From Mixia osmundae IAM 14324 (Eukaryota > Basidiomycota > Mixiomycetes > Mixiales > Mixiaceae), in assembly GCF_000708205.1 (NCBI RefSeq), contig NW_014575556.1:430267-494266 (forward strand): a DNA stretch of 64,000 bases. The letters run 5' to 3'. Position numbers and translations under genes: made by a program. Of this stretch, positions 1-11,053 are shown one piece after another. Positions within the stretch are counted from its first letter, which is position 1. The number at the start of each line of letters is the position of its first letter. The notes under the pieces are model-generated. The model was given only the letters and a program-made list of their open reading frames with translations. It did no database searches and was not told where the DNA came from.

Positions 1-775
1 GGTCGAGAGTGGACGAGACAGGCTGACCGGGCGCGACGCGGAAAAGATCTACATGTCTCTGGAAAGCGTCATTGCGTCGTTCACTGGCCGTGTAGTAGCG
101 TCCGTAGCGCTCTTCGCGAGCATGCCAGTAAATGCGCGTGTGCTTGGCTGGGTGCCTAGTGAGTCGTGTTGCAGCTGTCGCGGACTTGAAGCATTCGCGG
201 CAAAACCCTCCGACGAAGCCGTGAGGCAGGCGCGAATCAAGTCTGGCGAAAATGGGTGGATCGCACGGCCTCTGACATCCCGTGCAATAGCGTGAGAGCT
301 GGCCAATCGCGATCTCGCGCCAAGTCTGATGATTCTCCCGGCGGAGTGCACGCGGGTTTGGTAGCATGCTTAGCCAGATGAGGTCGTCCTGCGCAAGTTG
401 TCTGAGGTGTACGCAGGCTTGCGATAGAGCCACAGCNTCGCGTACGTCGGCTTTGCCAGCTTCGACGAAAATATGTCGCAACATCTCTACAGGGAGACGA
501 AACAAAGGTGCTGCCTGCAAGGCGCGCTTGAAGCCGGCTGTGGCGACTGTGGCTGCTGATATTGACATAAGCGAGCTAGCTTGCGCTGTAGGGCCGGAAG
601 AGGTCATATCGACCAAGAGCGAGCGTCCTGTGCGGTAGTCGTCAAGACTTAGTCCGAGGTTTCGCTGATCTCCCCAGTCATCATAAGCGCTGCCGTGTCG
701 TTCGCGACGCTGCCGTACAGGCGGAAAAGGAGATACGTCGAGGAACGGCGGCCAAGCACGCACGTAATACGCCAT
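1..775 (-). CDS. F-box protein, partial (duplicate copy, 3' end off window)
   Basis: This is the inverted-repeat twin of the gene at 12343-13326. Reading from ATG 775 leftward, the frame stays open for 258 codons to the window edge, with one ambiguous base at 437. It shares the N-terminus MAYYVRA, the F-box core (LFRLPVEMLRHIFVEAG, about residues 89-105) and the downstream pair CTGC ... CREC, a possible Cys4 zinc site. An in-frame TGA lies just before the ATG in the right copy, which supports this start. F-box proteins are substrate adaptors of SCF ubiquitin ligases; the substrate is unknown here. Several conservative amino-acid differences from the twin suggest that both copies have been kept as coding sequence. 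Confidence 0.75.
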   Translation of the reverse strand, partial: MAYYVRAWPPFLDVSPFPPVRQRRERHGSAYDDWGDQRNLGLSLDDYRTGRSLLVDMTSSGPTAQASSLMSISAATVATAGFKRALQAAPLFRLPVEMLRHIFVEAGKADVRXAVALSQACVHLRQLAQDDLIWLSMLPNPRALRRENHQTWREIAIGQLSRYCTGCQRPCDPPIFARLDSRLPHGFVGGFCRECFKSATAATRLTRHPAKHTRIYWHAREERYGRYYTASERRNDAFQRHVDLFRVAPGQPVSSTLD

Positions 776-1528
776 CGCTCAGCCTTGCGCCTCGAAAGTC
801 GATCTGGTCGCAGTCGCTGTGACTGATCTCAGGTGTCGGGTTGGGATGCTCGATGGGTTCGCTCACTCAAGTACGACATATCATACTTGTCGCGTACTGG
901 TCCAGCAAAGTAGGTATGGATGTGTTGTTGCGCGAGTCAGCCTAAGCCTTGACAGATGCGGCGGCTGATGGCGCGACTTTTGGGGAACGCGCCGAGGTCG
1001 CACACCTTCGTGATCGATATGATCCCCTCGAAGCGGTGTAGCTGTAGCCGGGAACGGGAGTGAATATTGAAGCCACATGGAGCCATTGCGTCATCATCAT
1101 GGTCGCCGATAGGGTGCTGCTGCGTCGGCGGGTTGCACCGAATGACCGTCCATGCATTCAGTGTCGCAGCTGGCCGCGATGCTGAATGCGATGCTCAAGG
1201 CGCGAGATGCGTATGCGCTAGGGCGACAGCATTGAGAAGAGGTCGCTGGATCGTTGAGCATCGAACGAGCGCACACAGTCTCCGGACGGATACGATCGCA
1301 CGACACAGTCATTGGCAGCTAGCGAGCGACCGAGCCAGATTCGACTTGAAGGCCATCGTCAAGGCTACATCGATGCAGCTCATTGACCGATGCAAACAGC
1401 AGGAAGACGAATGCATGGTGGAGACTCGACGAGAAGCTCACGTCTTCAGAATTTGTCCGCGCCGGCGCAAATCGCCGACACGGCACGCACCACAAGCCAA
1501 GGCTGACCGCTGCGCGAGAGCTTGTTCA
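1..1528. repeat. Left arm of a >=1.5 kb inverted repeat
   Basis: The reverse complement of this stretch matches 11591-13117 nearly base for base; by eye identity is in the mid to high nineties percent, with scattered substitutions and a net indel of about one base. The match stops sharply near 1528 and runs off the left window edge, so the true arm may be longer. The arm holds the 5' two thirds of an F-box gene and about 750 bp upstream of it. The two arms enclose about 10 kb of unique genes. It is a segmental inverted duplication; I see no transposase or terminal motif that would make it a mobile element. Confidence 0.93.
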
Positions 1529-1942
1529 GTCCACAAGGTGACGGTCTGGCGTTTGCAACAACGGCAGATCCCCGCTCTACAGCTACCTCACATAAGTCGG
1601 CCGCATCCGTCCTCTCGTACTCTTGCCACCGTCATCGATCAGTTGATTTTCCAGGGAAACTGTCCTTTACGCTACACATGCTTCTGCAGTCATCTCCAGA
1701 CACAGCGTCAACTCGATGCGGCGACCATCTCCATTACCAGCTCGTGGCGCGAGAACTGCACTGACCAGCGACCACTCGCCGTGTTGAGTGTCCTGCCCGC
1801 CGATTACCTAGACCTGTACCACAGAGAGAATGGGACTCTGTGCACGATGGCCTCGCATTGGGCTATCTATCCAACTGAGCATATACTTTTACATCGCTGC
1901 ATTCGTGACAATTCGCTCGCTGCTCGCACTTTCGCTCTCGTC
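776..1942. other. Intergenic: upstream of F-box copy and 3' side of SSD1
   Basis: About 1.17 kb between the F-box start and the SSD1 stop codon. Its first 750 bp belong to the inverted repeat. A 338-codon plus-strand open frame crosses it, but the frame is not kept in the other repeat arm and it overlaps the SSD1 3' end, so I do not call it a gene. I see no RNA gene. Confidence 0.6.
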
Positions 1943-4900
1943 TTAGGCGAAAGGATTAACAGCGATGACCTAGGGGGCGGAGCTGACTGTCAGCCTTTGC
2001 ACGGATTCGAGAGTAGAATGCATACCTTGATCACCGGTGGCGACTTCTGTACGTCGGCCGTGACGATGACGAGGACCTCCTGAAGGTCACGCACAGTCTG
2101 GGTAAAGTGACCGGATGGAGTAGCTTCGAGAGCGTCGAACACGAATCGTTGCTCTGAGCGCGACTTGTCATGCTGTCGGGAATCGATCGCAGTCGCTGGA
2201 TCGCTGTGCTGAGCATGACTGCTGTCTTCGTCGAACAGATCGTGCTCGGATGATCGTTGGCCGTTACTGACATGCATATTCGTCGTATGGTAGGCTGCCT
2301 GATCGCGGAGCATCTGCAGATGAGCATCTGCAGAGTGTTCTGCCAGCCATTTGACGACATCTACTCCTCGCTTCCAGTACAGTGTCAGCGAATTCTCTCG
2401 TGGTTCGTGCACGTGGTTCTGCCGAGCGAGCAGCAGGCAATTAGCATGATGAGTCAACATCGAGCACTGTCAAAGCTTACGTCAATAGGCATCTGATCGA
2501 TGTGCACACGCTTCTCGATGCCAAACTCGGGCACGAAGACGTCAAACGCCTGATCAAGGACAGCGACGACGTTAGCTGGTCGGACGACTGGGCCGTACTT
2601 TTGCGTGAGCTCCGAGATCAGCATGCACAGGTAGAGATGCTGCGAGGCTTCTTGTGCGGATTTGGCCGCGCTTCGCTTGACGTTGCATTGTTGAGCAATT
2701 TGGCCCACGCCTTCTGCATCGACGCCAAACTTGATGTCGGCTGTTGCTACATTGGACGGGCGAGAAGAGATCAGTCAGGCCTAGGGACACAGAAGAGCGA
2801 TGTGCTCACCACCCAAAAGGACTGCTTCTAGCTGGCGATGGACGAGCACGTCGGCGTAGCGTCTGATCGGCGATGTAAAATGCGTGTACAGCTCAACGTT
2901 GAGTGCATAATGGAGATACTTAGAGATGTCGAGAAGACCAGTGCAAAAGTATTCGGCCTGCTTCATGGTCTTGACGACTAGCAGTTGCGTCAGCAAATGA
3001 CTGGCAGCGTCTTTGTCTTTTATGGCGTCAAAGCTGCGTTGCAGTGCACCAGCGCTGCTCGTGTCAAGCGTAAGACCCATTGCCTCCACTTTCGCCTCAA
3101 AGGCTGTAAGGCGACGCTCTACTGGACCTTCATGGCGGCGACAGAGTGCTTGCTCAGGCAGACCATTTGCCACCTTGATTGCGACTGAGGTATTGGCGAG
3201 CAGCATGAACTCCTCGATAAGCTCGTTCGAGGCGCGTCTGACAATGGCGTCGCAGTCAACCGGCGAGCCTCGATCGTCAAGCGCGAAGTAGAGCTTGATG
3301 TTGTCCACACGGAGCGAGCCCTGATCTGAGCGTCTAGCTCGGAGCTTTTGCGCAAGAGTATCGAGCAGTCTGATGCTCTCTTCAACCTCGCTCCGAGACT
3401 TGCCATTGGAGATCTTTGCATCGTCTGGCAGCGGACGGCCTTCGATGACCTCTTGGGCGAAGCTGTAGGCAAGCTGACTGCAGGAGCGAATGACGGTCTT
3501 GCCGAACCAAGTGTTGATCACTTTGCCATCGGGGGTCAAGTTGAGCACGACGCTGAATGTCAGCTTGTCCTCGTTTGCGCGGAGACTGCACAAAGTCTCG
3601 CTGAGCGCAGCTGGTAGCATGGGTATGACCTTCTGGACCAGGTAGACAGATGTTGCTCGTCTACGGGCTTCGCGGTCGAGTGCAGTATTTGGCTTGACGT
3701 AATGACTCACATCGGCGATATGGATACCGACCTCGAAATTGCCATCCTCGAGCTGACGGATGTGAACGGCGTCGTCCAGATCTTTTGCTGTAATAGGATC
3801 GATCGTGAAGACTGTCTCCTGACGATAGTCTTTGCGAGCATCACACTCTGCTTCCGAGATGGTAGGCACAGGCGGCAGACATTTGAGCACGACTTCAGCA
3901 AAGGGCTCTGCGGCCACATTGTTGTCGGCGAGGATGGCTTGCGTCTCGGTCTCGATATCACCGATTGGACCGAGTTCGTTTACGAGTGTGCCGAAGGGAT
4001 GAAGCGAGGTAATAGGCCAACGTTTGATGCAGGCCACAAATAGTCGAGACGAGTAGGCATCAGGGTTGGCGCAGAAGTCTTCTGGAACGTCACTGACAGG
4101 GATGGCGACTAAAGGCACGCGCTTATCAGTCGGCTTGAACCAACAGATCTTGGGCTTCTCCTTCTGACGATGATCATCCCGAACATCTATACCATCTCGT
4201 TCGCGCTTCTCAGCGTCTTGCTTCTCCTTCGTCGCAGCAGATGAGGGTCGCAAGAGCCCGAGCTGTCCAGAGAAGAGCTGACCAGGCTGCCTGGAGATAA
4301 CGGCGACGACGTGGCCTGCATAAGTCGGCTTATGTTCGTCTGTTACCTCATCGTCCTCGAATAGCGTCAAGCCTTGTCCTTCTACCTCGACGTCATCCTT
4401 CTTTTTCTCGTGACGACGCATCGTTTGAGCAGCGCGCGGATCGTATGACGTTGCCTCTTCTTTCTTTCGCTTCTTGTCCTCCTTTTCCTTTTTGCTGCCC
4501 CAGACCTCATCAACATCGAGCAGCTCGACGGCGACGGTATCAGACTCCAGTGCGCGATTGCGATCCTTTGAACCGCAAATATAGATATCCGACTCGAGTC
4601 CCTCGGCAGTAACATATGCATCCGAGCGATTGCGCTTATTGACACGGAGGACACCGATGACGAGCTTCCCGGTCGCGAGCAGAGGCGGGATGGACGCCTG
4701 GGGCAGGTAGGGTGCAAAGAGCGACTTGCGCTGTGACGAGCCGTGCGATGGTGCAGGTGCTGGACTGCCGAAATGCGCCTGACTGAACGAGGGTACTTTC
4801 GCATGACCGGCTGTGGCGCGGTACTTGCTCAACTCGGCCAGCTCGTACTGAGCTTGTGCTAGGTCGTTGGCAGGGAGGGGAGCGTTGTTCTGAATCTGAT

Positions 4901-6587
4901 GACTCGAATCTGGGTGGGCTCTCATGTCAGTTGCGCGTCAGGCGACATCAGTGCAGCGAAGCTCACTCGTTCCCCATCCTTGCAGATTACCGACGCTGCC
5001 TCTTCTGACATGCGTTGCATAATTCTGTCCGACAGCAGGCATCGGCAGCTCGACATCACCGCCGCCGATGGCGGATTCTTCGAGATATCGAGGCGTGTTG
5101 CCGGGAAAATGGAATGCCCCCATCGAGCCCACTGAACTTTGCGATGTGTGACCTGCACCATTTGCAACGGTTCCAGTCGCAGGTCGGCTAGCGAGGTTGG
5201 CGCTATGGCGCCTGCCGTGACCAGTGCGATTCGTCGAGAGACTCTGACCTGCGCCGATGCTACCCATTGCGCCTGCGCCGAAGGAGGCCGCTGGCGAGGC
5301 AGCAAAATTAGACGCAGCCGTACCAGTGACTTGCTGACTCTGATGCCGACGATGGCTTCCATGAAGAGGAGCTGGTCCGCGCGGTTGTGCGGACGCGCTG
5401 CCCGTCGGGACTTGGCCGCCAGAGATGGCAACATCGCCGAAGCGGGCGATCAGTGCGTCTTGCTGTGCTCTGAGATTTTCGAGCTGGGCTGTAATGGCCA
5501 TCTGCTCTGCGACGAGATCATTCACGCTTTCGGAAGGCGGAGCCTGCGCGAGCACAGGCGGCGGTGCGGCGCGACCGTTCTGGCCCATCAGCGCAACTTG
5601 CATCTGCGATAGCAAGTTCGATTGCATCTCGATCATTTGGGTAGGCGACAGTGTGCCCATAGCCTGCATGTTCTGGAGCTGTTGGAGTTGCTGGAAGTGA
5701 TTCTGGAGCTGCTGCTGCTGATGGAACTGTTGCTGCATCTCTGCATACTCGCCAGCGGATGCATGTGCAGGTATCTGATGCGCAAGCTCGGCAATACCAT
5801 CGTATTGCGAGCCGTGCGACGGTGTGATGGTAGTGGACTTGAAATGACCCGTGACCGGCGTCAGGAGAACTTCCCGATCGACTTCTTCCAGCGAATGTAA
5901 GCCGGGTTGAAAGCCACCTGCACTCGGGTTGAGCGTAGACTGATTGGCCAGAACCGGTTCGGGAGGTGGGTTTGCAATCTGCGCGGTAGAGTACAAGGTC
6001 TGATTGTCGGTCGTACGACTGTAGCGTGAAGTAGACGGAGCAGAGCCGATGCTAGATGTCGAACCTGCACCTTTGCGGTGACCAGGCACGGCATGATTGG
6101 CGCGATTTTTGGCTGGGCTGGCGCTAGCTGAAGCATTGGAAGCAGTCGAGGCGTTCTTGCGGTGCCGTGAGTCCGTCTGGCCATCTGAAGTCTGCCGGAG
6201 ATCGGAAAGGATGTCTTGTATCTTGCGCTCGCCTTCCGAAGCCGGCTCCTGGCCTGGCAATGCGGCATTGGCAGGAGCGGGCGAAGGCGGTCCGGAGCGC
6301 TTGCCGGTCGGGCGACGATTGCCTTGACCGCTTCCTTTGCGGGTCATAGAAGGCGAGGAGGGTGCCGAGCCACGCCCGCCACCGGATGATCTGGTCGTGT
6401 TGGGAGTGTTGGTTGCCGAATCAGAGGGCGTGGAAGAAAAAGTTCTTGAAGCTGCAGGCGAACTCGTGCGAGAAGCGCGGCCGCCACTGTTTGATCGAAT
6501 TGAGGCCGGTCGACCGCCCGTCTGTGACGAGGGAGTGTTCACGTCTGCAGGCAGCCCAGCCGTCTTGGTTGTAGGCGATGAGGCCAT
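1943..6587 (-). CDS. SSD1: SSD1 homologue, RNase II (RNB) family RNA-binding protein
   Basis: Five exons: 6587-4967, 4909-2810, 2746-2481, 2418-2026, 1969-1943 (introns of 57, 63, 62 and 56 nt, all GT-AG), giving 1,468 residues. The long Ser/Gln-rich N-terminus includes a polyQ stretch, a docking-type peptide FHFP (about 492) and phosphosites HRRHQS (412), HGRRHS (457) and HVRRGS (526). Cold-shock domains follow (LFAPYLPQAS ... VNKRNRSDAYV), then the RNB domain with IDPITAKDLDD (about 910-920) and THFTSPIRRYAD, and the short terminal exon VIAVNPFA. In yeast, Ssd1 binds mRNA 5' leaders for cell-wall proteins and is controlled by the NDR kinase Cbk1. The metal-binding Asp set and the catalytic-type Arg are all present here, unlike the non-enzymatic yeast protein, so nuclease activity is possible. 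The paralogue Dis3L2 is the alternative name, but the N-terminal layout favours SSD1. Confidence 0.96.
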
Positions 6588-7219
6588 GCGAATGCGTTGT
6601 GATCGGCAGCAACGATGCGAGCTTTTAAGGTCGGGTCACGAGGGATGAGCACGTCGATGCGCGATCGAAAGGGGGTTTGAAGCTTACCCGCTTGACTCGT
6701 GGGAGATGTTGGATAGCTGAGCCACCCGAAGGTCGGACTACGCGCGTAAAAGCAGAGCGATGAAGGGTCGAGTCGTTACTGCGGCGAGAGCTCGCGAAAG
6801 ACGTAGCAGTGGGATTTCAGTGCCGTCGGCGGTGTCGTCAGTGGCTCGAGACCAGAGCAGAGGGAGGAGTGGTGTGCTGATGATTTGCGGTGGTCTCAGG
6901 AGAGCAGAAAGCGACCTTGTCAGGCGTCGTTCCTCACAGGCACCGAACCTTTTGTAAGGCTCGTAGGGCCCAGCAAGCGACGAATAGACGCCTTCAGACT
7001 GTCAGTGAGGTAGCCATACGTCAGATGCTTGCCATGCTGGCGCAGATGAGCGCACCTTGACTCTTCTATATGCTCAAATCGGCCGGTCTGCTGTCCAGGC
7101 CACGGCGCTGGTGTCGCGTCGCGCGTGCGTCGGAGACAAATCAGTAATTGTCGGAATATCAACGCCAGGCTGCTCGTCATCGACGTTGCAGGTCAGGGAC
7201 GATAAGCAAATCAACGACA
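6588..7219. promoter_or_regulatory. Divergent intergenic region SSD1 / transaldolase
   Basis: 632 bp between two start codons on opposite strands, so it must hold both promoters and 5' leaders. I see no clear TATA box, operator or conserved motif that I can defend, and no convincing small gene. Possible upstream untranslated exons cannot be excluded. Confidence 0.6.
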
Positions 7220-8647
7220 ATGACGGCACTTGACTCTCTGAAGAAGTATACTACGGTGCGCACGGATGGACTGCATCCGTCCCTTTGCGTCTGCTGAACG
7301 GGCGAGGACGTTGGGACAGGTTGTCTCTGACTCGGGTGACTTTGCGAGTGAGTGCCGGCCTCGACCGTCTCGTCCCTCCTTGGCCTGACAGGCAATTCGA
7401 CTTGTAGGCATCTCGCAGTACAAGCCCCAAGATGCTACGACGAACCCGTGAGTCTGTTCGAATACGGCAAATCCTCGGAACTGACGAACTGGCTCTTTGA
7501 CGTTTGACCTGCTCAGCTCACTCATCCTCGCCGCTACTAAGAAGCCAGAGTATGCAAAGGTGCGTGCACGATCTGCTTCGTCTATTCGTATTGAGCTCAT
7601 GGCTTGTGTTAGCTCATGGACGTCGCGGTCGACTACGCTAAGCAGCACGGTGGCGATAAGGATACTCAAGTGGACGCTGCCATTGACCGTCTGGTATGCC
7701 TTCCAACGATGAGCGATTAGTCAAGGCTGACGTGTTGCTTCCCTCTGTACAGCTTGTCGAGTTCGGCAAGGAGATTCTGGCCCTGATCCCAGGCCGAGTG
7801 TCGACAGAGGTCGACGCTCGCTTCTCCTTTGACAAGGATGCGACGATCAAGAAAGCGCTGCACATCATTGACCTGTACAAAGAGATTGGCATCTCCAAAG
7901 ACCGTGTGCTCATCAAGATTGCGTCTACTTGGGAGGGCATCCAAGCCGCTCGCGAACTCGAGTCAAAGCACGACATTCACTGCAACTTGACGCTCTTGTT
8001 TGGATTTGCCCAGGCCGTCGCTTGCGCAGAGGCCAAGGTCACTCTCATTTCGCCGTTCGTCGGTCGCATTCTCGATTATTACAAGTCAGCCAAGCCCGAT
8101 GGTGACTATGACGGTGCCAAAGATCCCGGTGTCGTCTCGGTCAAGAAGATCTACAATTAGTCTGTCTCTCTCGGCTTCTGCTCAACTTCGTGCTGATACG
8201 CAATCAACAGCTACAAGCAACATGGCTACAAGACTATCGTCATGGGCGCCTCTTTCCGATCAGTCGACGAGATCAAGCAGGCAAGTCGACTCGTGTGCCC
8301 CATTCGCTCAAGACTTATCCCCTGATACAGCTCGCTGGATGTGACTTCTTGACGATCGCGCCTGCATTGCTCGAAAAGCTCAAGGCTGAAAAGGGCGACA
8401 TTGAGGAGAAGCTCAACGCATCCAAAGCGTCGAGTTCTGACCCGATCGAGAAGGTCTCCTTCGTCGACAACGAGCCCGAGTTCCGATGGGAGCTCTTGCA
8501 AGACGACATGGCCTTCACAAAGCTGCACGAGGGCATCAAGAAGTTTGCAGAGGGTCAGCTTTCGCTTCGGCTACTTCTCGTTGCACACTCATTTCCCGTT
8601 CCACAGACGCGGTCACGCTCAAGGGGATCTTGTCGGAAAAGCTATAG
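7220..8647 (+). CDS. TAL1: Transaldolase
   Basis: Nine exons: 7220-7255, 7320-7347, 7408-7447, 7517-7559, 7613-7693, 7753-8159, 8211-8280, 8331-8553, 8607-8647, giving 322 residues, the usual length for class I transaldolase. The enzyme moves a dihydroxyacetone unit between sedoheptulose-7-phosphate and glyceraldehyde-3-phosphate in the non-oxidative pentose phosphate pathway, in the cytosol. The Schiff-base lysine lies in [12 protein letters not shown] at residue 131, and the family signature QDATTNPS spans the exon 3/4 junction. Intron 7 (8281-8330) starts with GCAAGT, not GT; no GT donor keeps the frame into LAGCDFLTI. The start [12 protein letters not shown] is standard. The gene is unusually intron-rich for a small enzyme, and its stop codon is only 42 bp from the stop of the convergent dehydrogenase. 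Confidence 0.97.
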
Positions 8648-8689
8648 AGTCCGATCAAAGTACCTACAACAACGAATGCAAATGCTATC

Positions 8690-9644
8690 TCATGATCCGA
8701 TGAGGTCCTGAAGCTGCTTCCATACTATTCGGCGATTCTCAGGCGATTCGACCCAAGGATTGAGCTTGAGCTCTTTGAGTCTGTTGTTGAGATACCTCGG
8801 GCCTTCTCTGGCTTGCTCGCTCGCTGCAAGGTAGACCGGTACATCTGAGAAGTACTCTGGCGTGCTCGCTACCGTCCTTGATAGTATAGGGCGCAAGAGC
8901 TTCGCGAGCTGCACAATTGGCATTGGGAAGCCTTGGTTTGATAGCGCATCGGTGAGTACGAAGCCCGGGAAGACATGGAACCAGGCCAAGCTGGGATACT
9001 GGTTTGATCCTTCCTCTGTTATGACATCAAGCAAGACCGAATCCCTATTGCCGGAGCCAATGAGATTGCCACCGGCTTTCTTTCTCTGTATATCGTCGCC
9101 ATCAAAGTCCCTGACACCCGAGCCGGGAGCACCGACACAGACGACGGAAGAATTGAGCTTGCCTGCTTTTGCAAGCAGATAGGGCAAGCCGAAGCGAGAG
9201 AGACATTGCACGGTAAAATGAAACTCGTTACCCTCCTTGGTGAGGGATTGTCGACCATTGGGCGGGCCGCCCTGTGTCTGTACCAAGAAATCTACACCAG
9301 CTGATCCGGCTCTGGTCTCGATCTCCTGTGCAGCTGCTCGGATGCCCGTCACGAGACTGAGCCGATAAAGCAATATGAGCGGCCCAAGTCGCGTCAGACG
9401 GACTGAGAGCGTACCTCAGATCAGCCTGGACGAATCCATGGCTGCCCTTTGAATTGGCTCGAGCGCATTGAGATACGACTTGTTCGCCACGTTCTTTCGA
9501 TCTGCCGACGATGAGTACGGAAGCGCCGAGTTGGGCGAATCGGATGGCAGTTGCCGCTCCGATTCCTTGCGTACCGCCTGAAACGACGGCGGTCTTGCTG
9601 CTCAGGTTGAGTGTCGCATTGGTTGCCTTTGCGATGGCTGCCAT
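8690..9644 (-). CDS. Atypical short-chain dehydrogenase/reductase
   Basis: Two exons, 9644-9415 and 9356-8690 (58-nt intron, GTACGC donor), 298 residues starting MAAIAKATNATLN. The Rossmann nucleotide-binding loop is clear (VVSGGTQGIGAA, about residues 20-31), followed by an Arg of the NADP-type (VGRSKERG). The middle keeps the NAG-equivalent and the PG-V/T segment (FHVFPGFVLTDAL), but the usual catalytic YxxxK is not visible; in its place is a DFDGDDIQRKK stretch, as seen in a divergent fungal subgroup of the family. Substrate is therefore unknown and it may be a non-classical reductase or a binding protein. It shares a 122-bp divergent promoter with prefoldin subunit 5. Confidence 0.85.
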
Positions 9645-9766
9645 TGGGGGGAATGAAACGGCCGCTGGAGCGCTCAGGTGTAGTGGTCGATCTAGCGGGT
9701 CAGCCAGGTCTGCCAAAGCGCGTCATCAATGTCATCTCGAGGAGACCAACTATTGAAGAAGCCGTC
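9645..9766. promoter_or_regulatory. 122-bp divergent promoter, dehydrogenase / prefoldin 5
   Basis: The two ATGs face away from each other with 122 bp between them. An open frame continues upstream of the dehydrogenase ATG, but it has no earlier ATG, so the start at 9644 is preferred. No specific element is recognisable. Confidence 0.6.
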
Positions 9767-10386
9767 ATGTCTGTGCCTGTCGATCAACTCACCGTCGAAC
9801 AACTTGCCTCTGTCAGACAGCAGCTAGACCAAGTAAGCGGACCGTTCACCTTGCTCGCGAATCGCTAGAAGTTTTGGAATTCTGCAGGAGATTCAGCATC
9901 TCACTCAGTCTTTTGCTGCGCTCAAGCAAGCGGAAGCCAAGTTTAAAAGCTGCAAAGAAGCCTTGGAGTCTGTCAATGCCAACGCAGCAGGTTTGTGATT
10001 GGCACCCAATCCTTGAGCTGAACGCTCAAGTAGAGCGCTGGCCCTCAGAGAAAGACATCTTGGTGCCTCTTACGAGCTCACTCTATGTGTCCGGAAAACT
10101 CAGCGATACCTCGAACGTCATCGTAGACGTAGGTACAGGCTACTTCGTCGAAAAGGCGCGCTCCGTTGGTCTTCAAGACGCCATCTAGCTGACGAGAATC
10201 ATGCAGTCTGTCAAAGAAGCTCGAATTTTTTACAACAGCAAGGCGATGGCATTGCGCAAAAACCTCGAAGAGATACAGCCGACGATCGAACAGAAAGAAG
10301 AGAACAGACAGCTCGTCATCAATCTGCATCAGCAAAAGCTGATTTGGCAACGACAGCAAGCCGCCAAACAGGAGTCATCCTCATGA
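9767..10386 (+). CDS. GIM5: Prefoldin subun 5 (GIM5/PFDN5)
   Basis: Four exons: 9767-9832, 9888-9990, 10049-10155, 10207-10386, giving 151 residues, typical for the alpha-class subunit. Prefoldin is the hexameric cytosolic chaperone that passes nascent actin and tubulin to the chaperonin CCT. The sequence shows the two-helix coiled coil ([18 protein letters not shown] ... and [16 protein letters not shown]) around the beta-hairpin segment ([13 protein letters not shown] ... [11 protein letters not shown]). Intron 3 is best drawn with a GC donor (AAG|GCGCGC at 10156), which aligns the protein without gaps to yeast and human subunit 5. A GT donor at 10165 is possible but adds three residues. 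Confidence 0.94.
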
Positions 10387-10457
10387 GGCGGCGCAAGTCG
10401 TCGCCATAGCGTTTTGCCCTTGCCTAATGGGCTACACATTTGCATCGCGGATCTGGT

Positions 10458-11053
10458 ATGGTGATCAAGTACGCTAACATCGTGATGGCCCTGCTCTTGC
10501 TCGCGGTCGGCATCTGCACTGCTCTTGTCACACCGCAAGCCGATGCGAACACATTGGCTACACGCCAGTCGAAGTTGCTCACAGCTCCCGCTGATCAGAT
10601 CTGTGCGCTGACCAGATCTGTAATTTCCAATGGCATCATTGCTGGCGTTCAATCCCTAGGCTTCAATGGCAGCGCTTACACAAGCTGCGACGTCATCGGT
10701 TCATACGCGGTGCTGAGCTTTGACACTGCTCTACCTGTAGGCGCTGGCAGGACCGGCTTGATTCGCAAGTCTACCTTGTTCCCCGCCGCTAGTCTCAGGC
10801 CTGACGGATCTCACAGTGACGTCCCGCCGGATTCACCTTCCCTTGAAAGCGCTTGTCCATGCTTGTCCAGAGCAGCACACGCGGCGAGATCACAGGCCTC
10901 AACGCGATGAAATCGTCAGTTGTCACTCCGATCATGCTTGCACCTTCTGAAGCTGTTCGCCAACAGATTCGTCTCCGTCTCATACCTTATCTGCGGTGGC
11001 AAGACCATCCCAGTCCTCAAGTAGCCGCTGCGATTGCAGACATAGACATGTAG
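10458..11053 (+). CDS. Putative secreted protein, gene structure tentative
   Basis: From ATG 10458 the frame encodes a clear N-terminal hydrophobic signal (VIKYANIVMALLLLAVGI) followed by a soluble region containing two Cys and several small residues (SLGFNGSAYTSCDVIG). The 3' part needs splicing. One workable model ends exon 1 at about 10747 (GC donor), uses a small exon around 10797-10820 and a last exon from about 10879 ending at 11053 (SSTRGEITGLNAM ... AAAIADIDM). I do not recognise the family. The signal peptide call is good; the downstream exon choice is a guess, and reading through without splicing ends at 10910 instead. Confidence 0.4.

Noticed and set aside
1067-2083. 338-codon plus-strand open frame
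   Set aside because: It crosses the inverted-repeat limit and the last exon of SSD1. The matching frame in the other repeat arm is cut to 78 codons, and composition shows no family features.
5640-5760. CTG-repeat region as a microsatellite
   Set aside because: It is the imperfect glutamine-rich coding stretch of SSD1, with mixed codons.
7211-7669. 152-codon minus-strand frame
   Set aside because: It is antisense to the small exons and introns of transaldolase, which are fixed by homology.
10156-10206. Prefoldin 5 intron 3 with GT donor at 10165
   Set aside because: It is workable but inserts three residues where yeast and human proteins align without a gap to the GC version. Kept only as an alternative.
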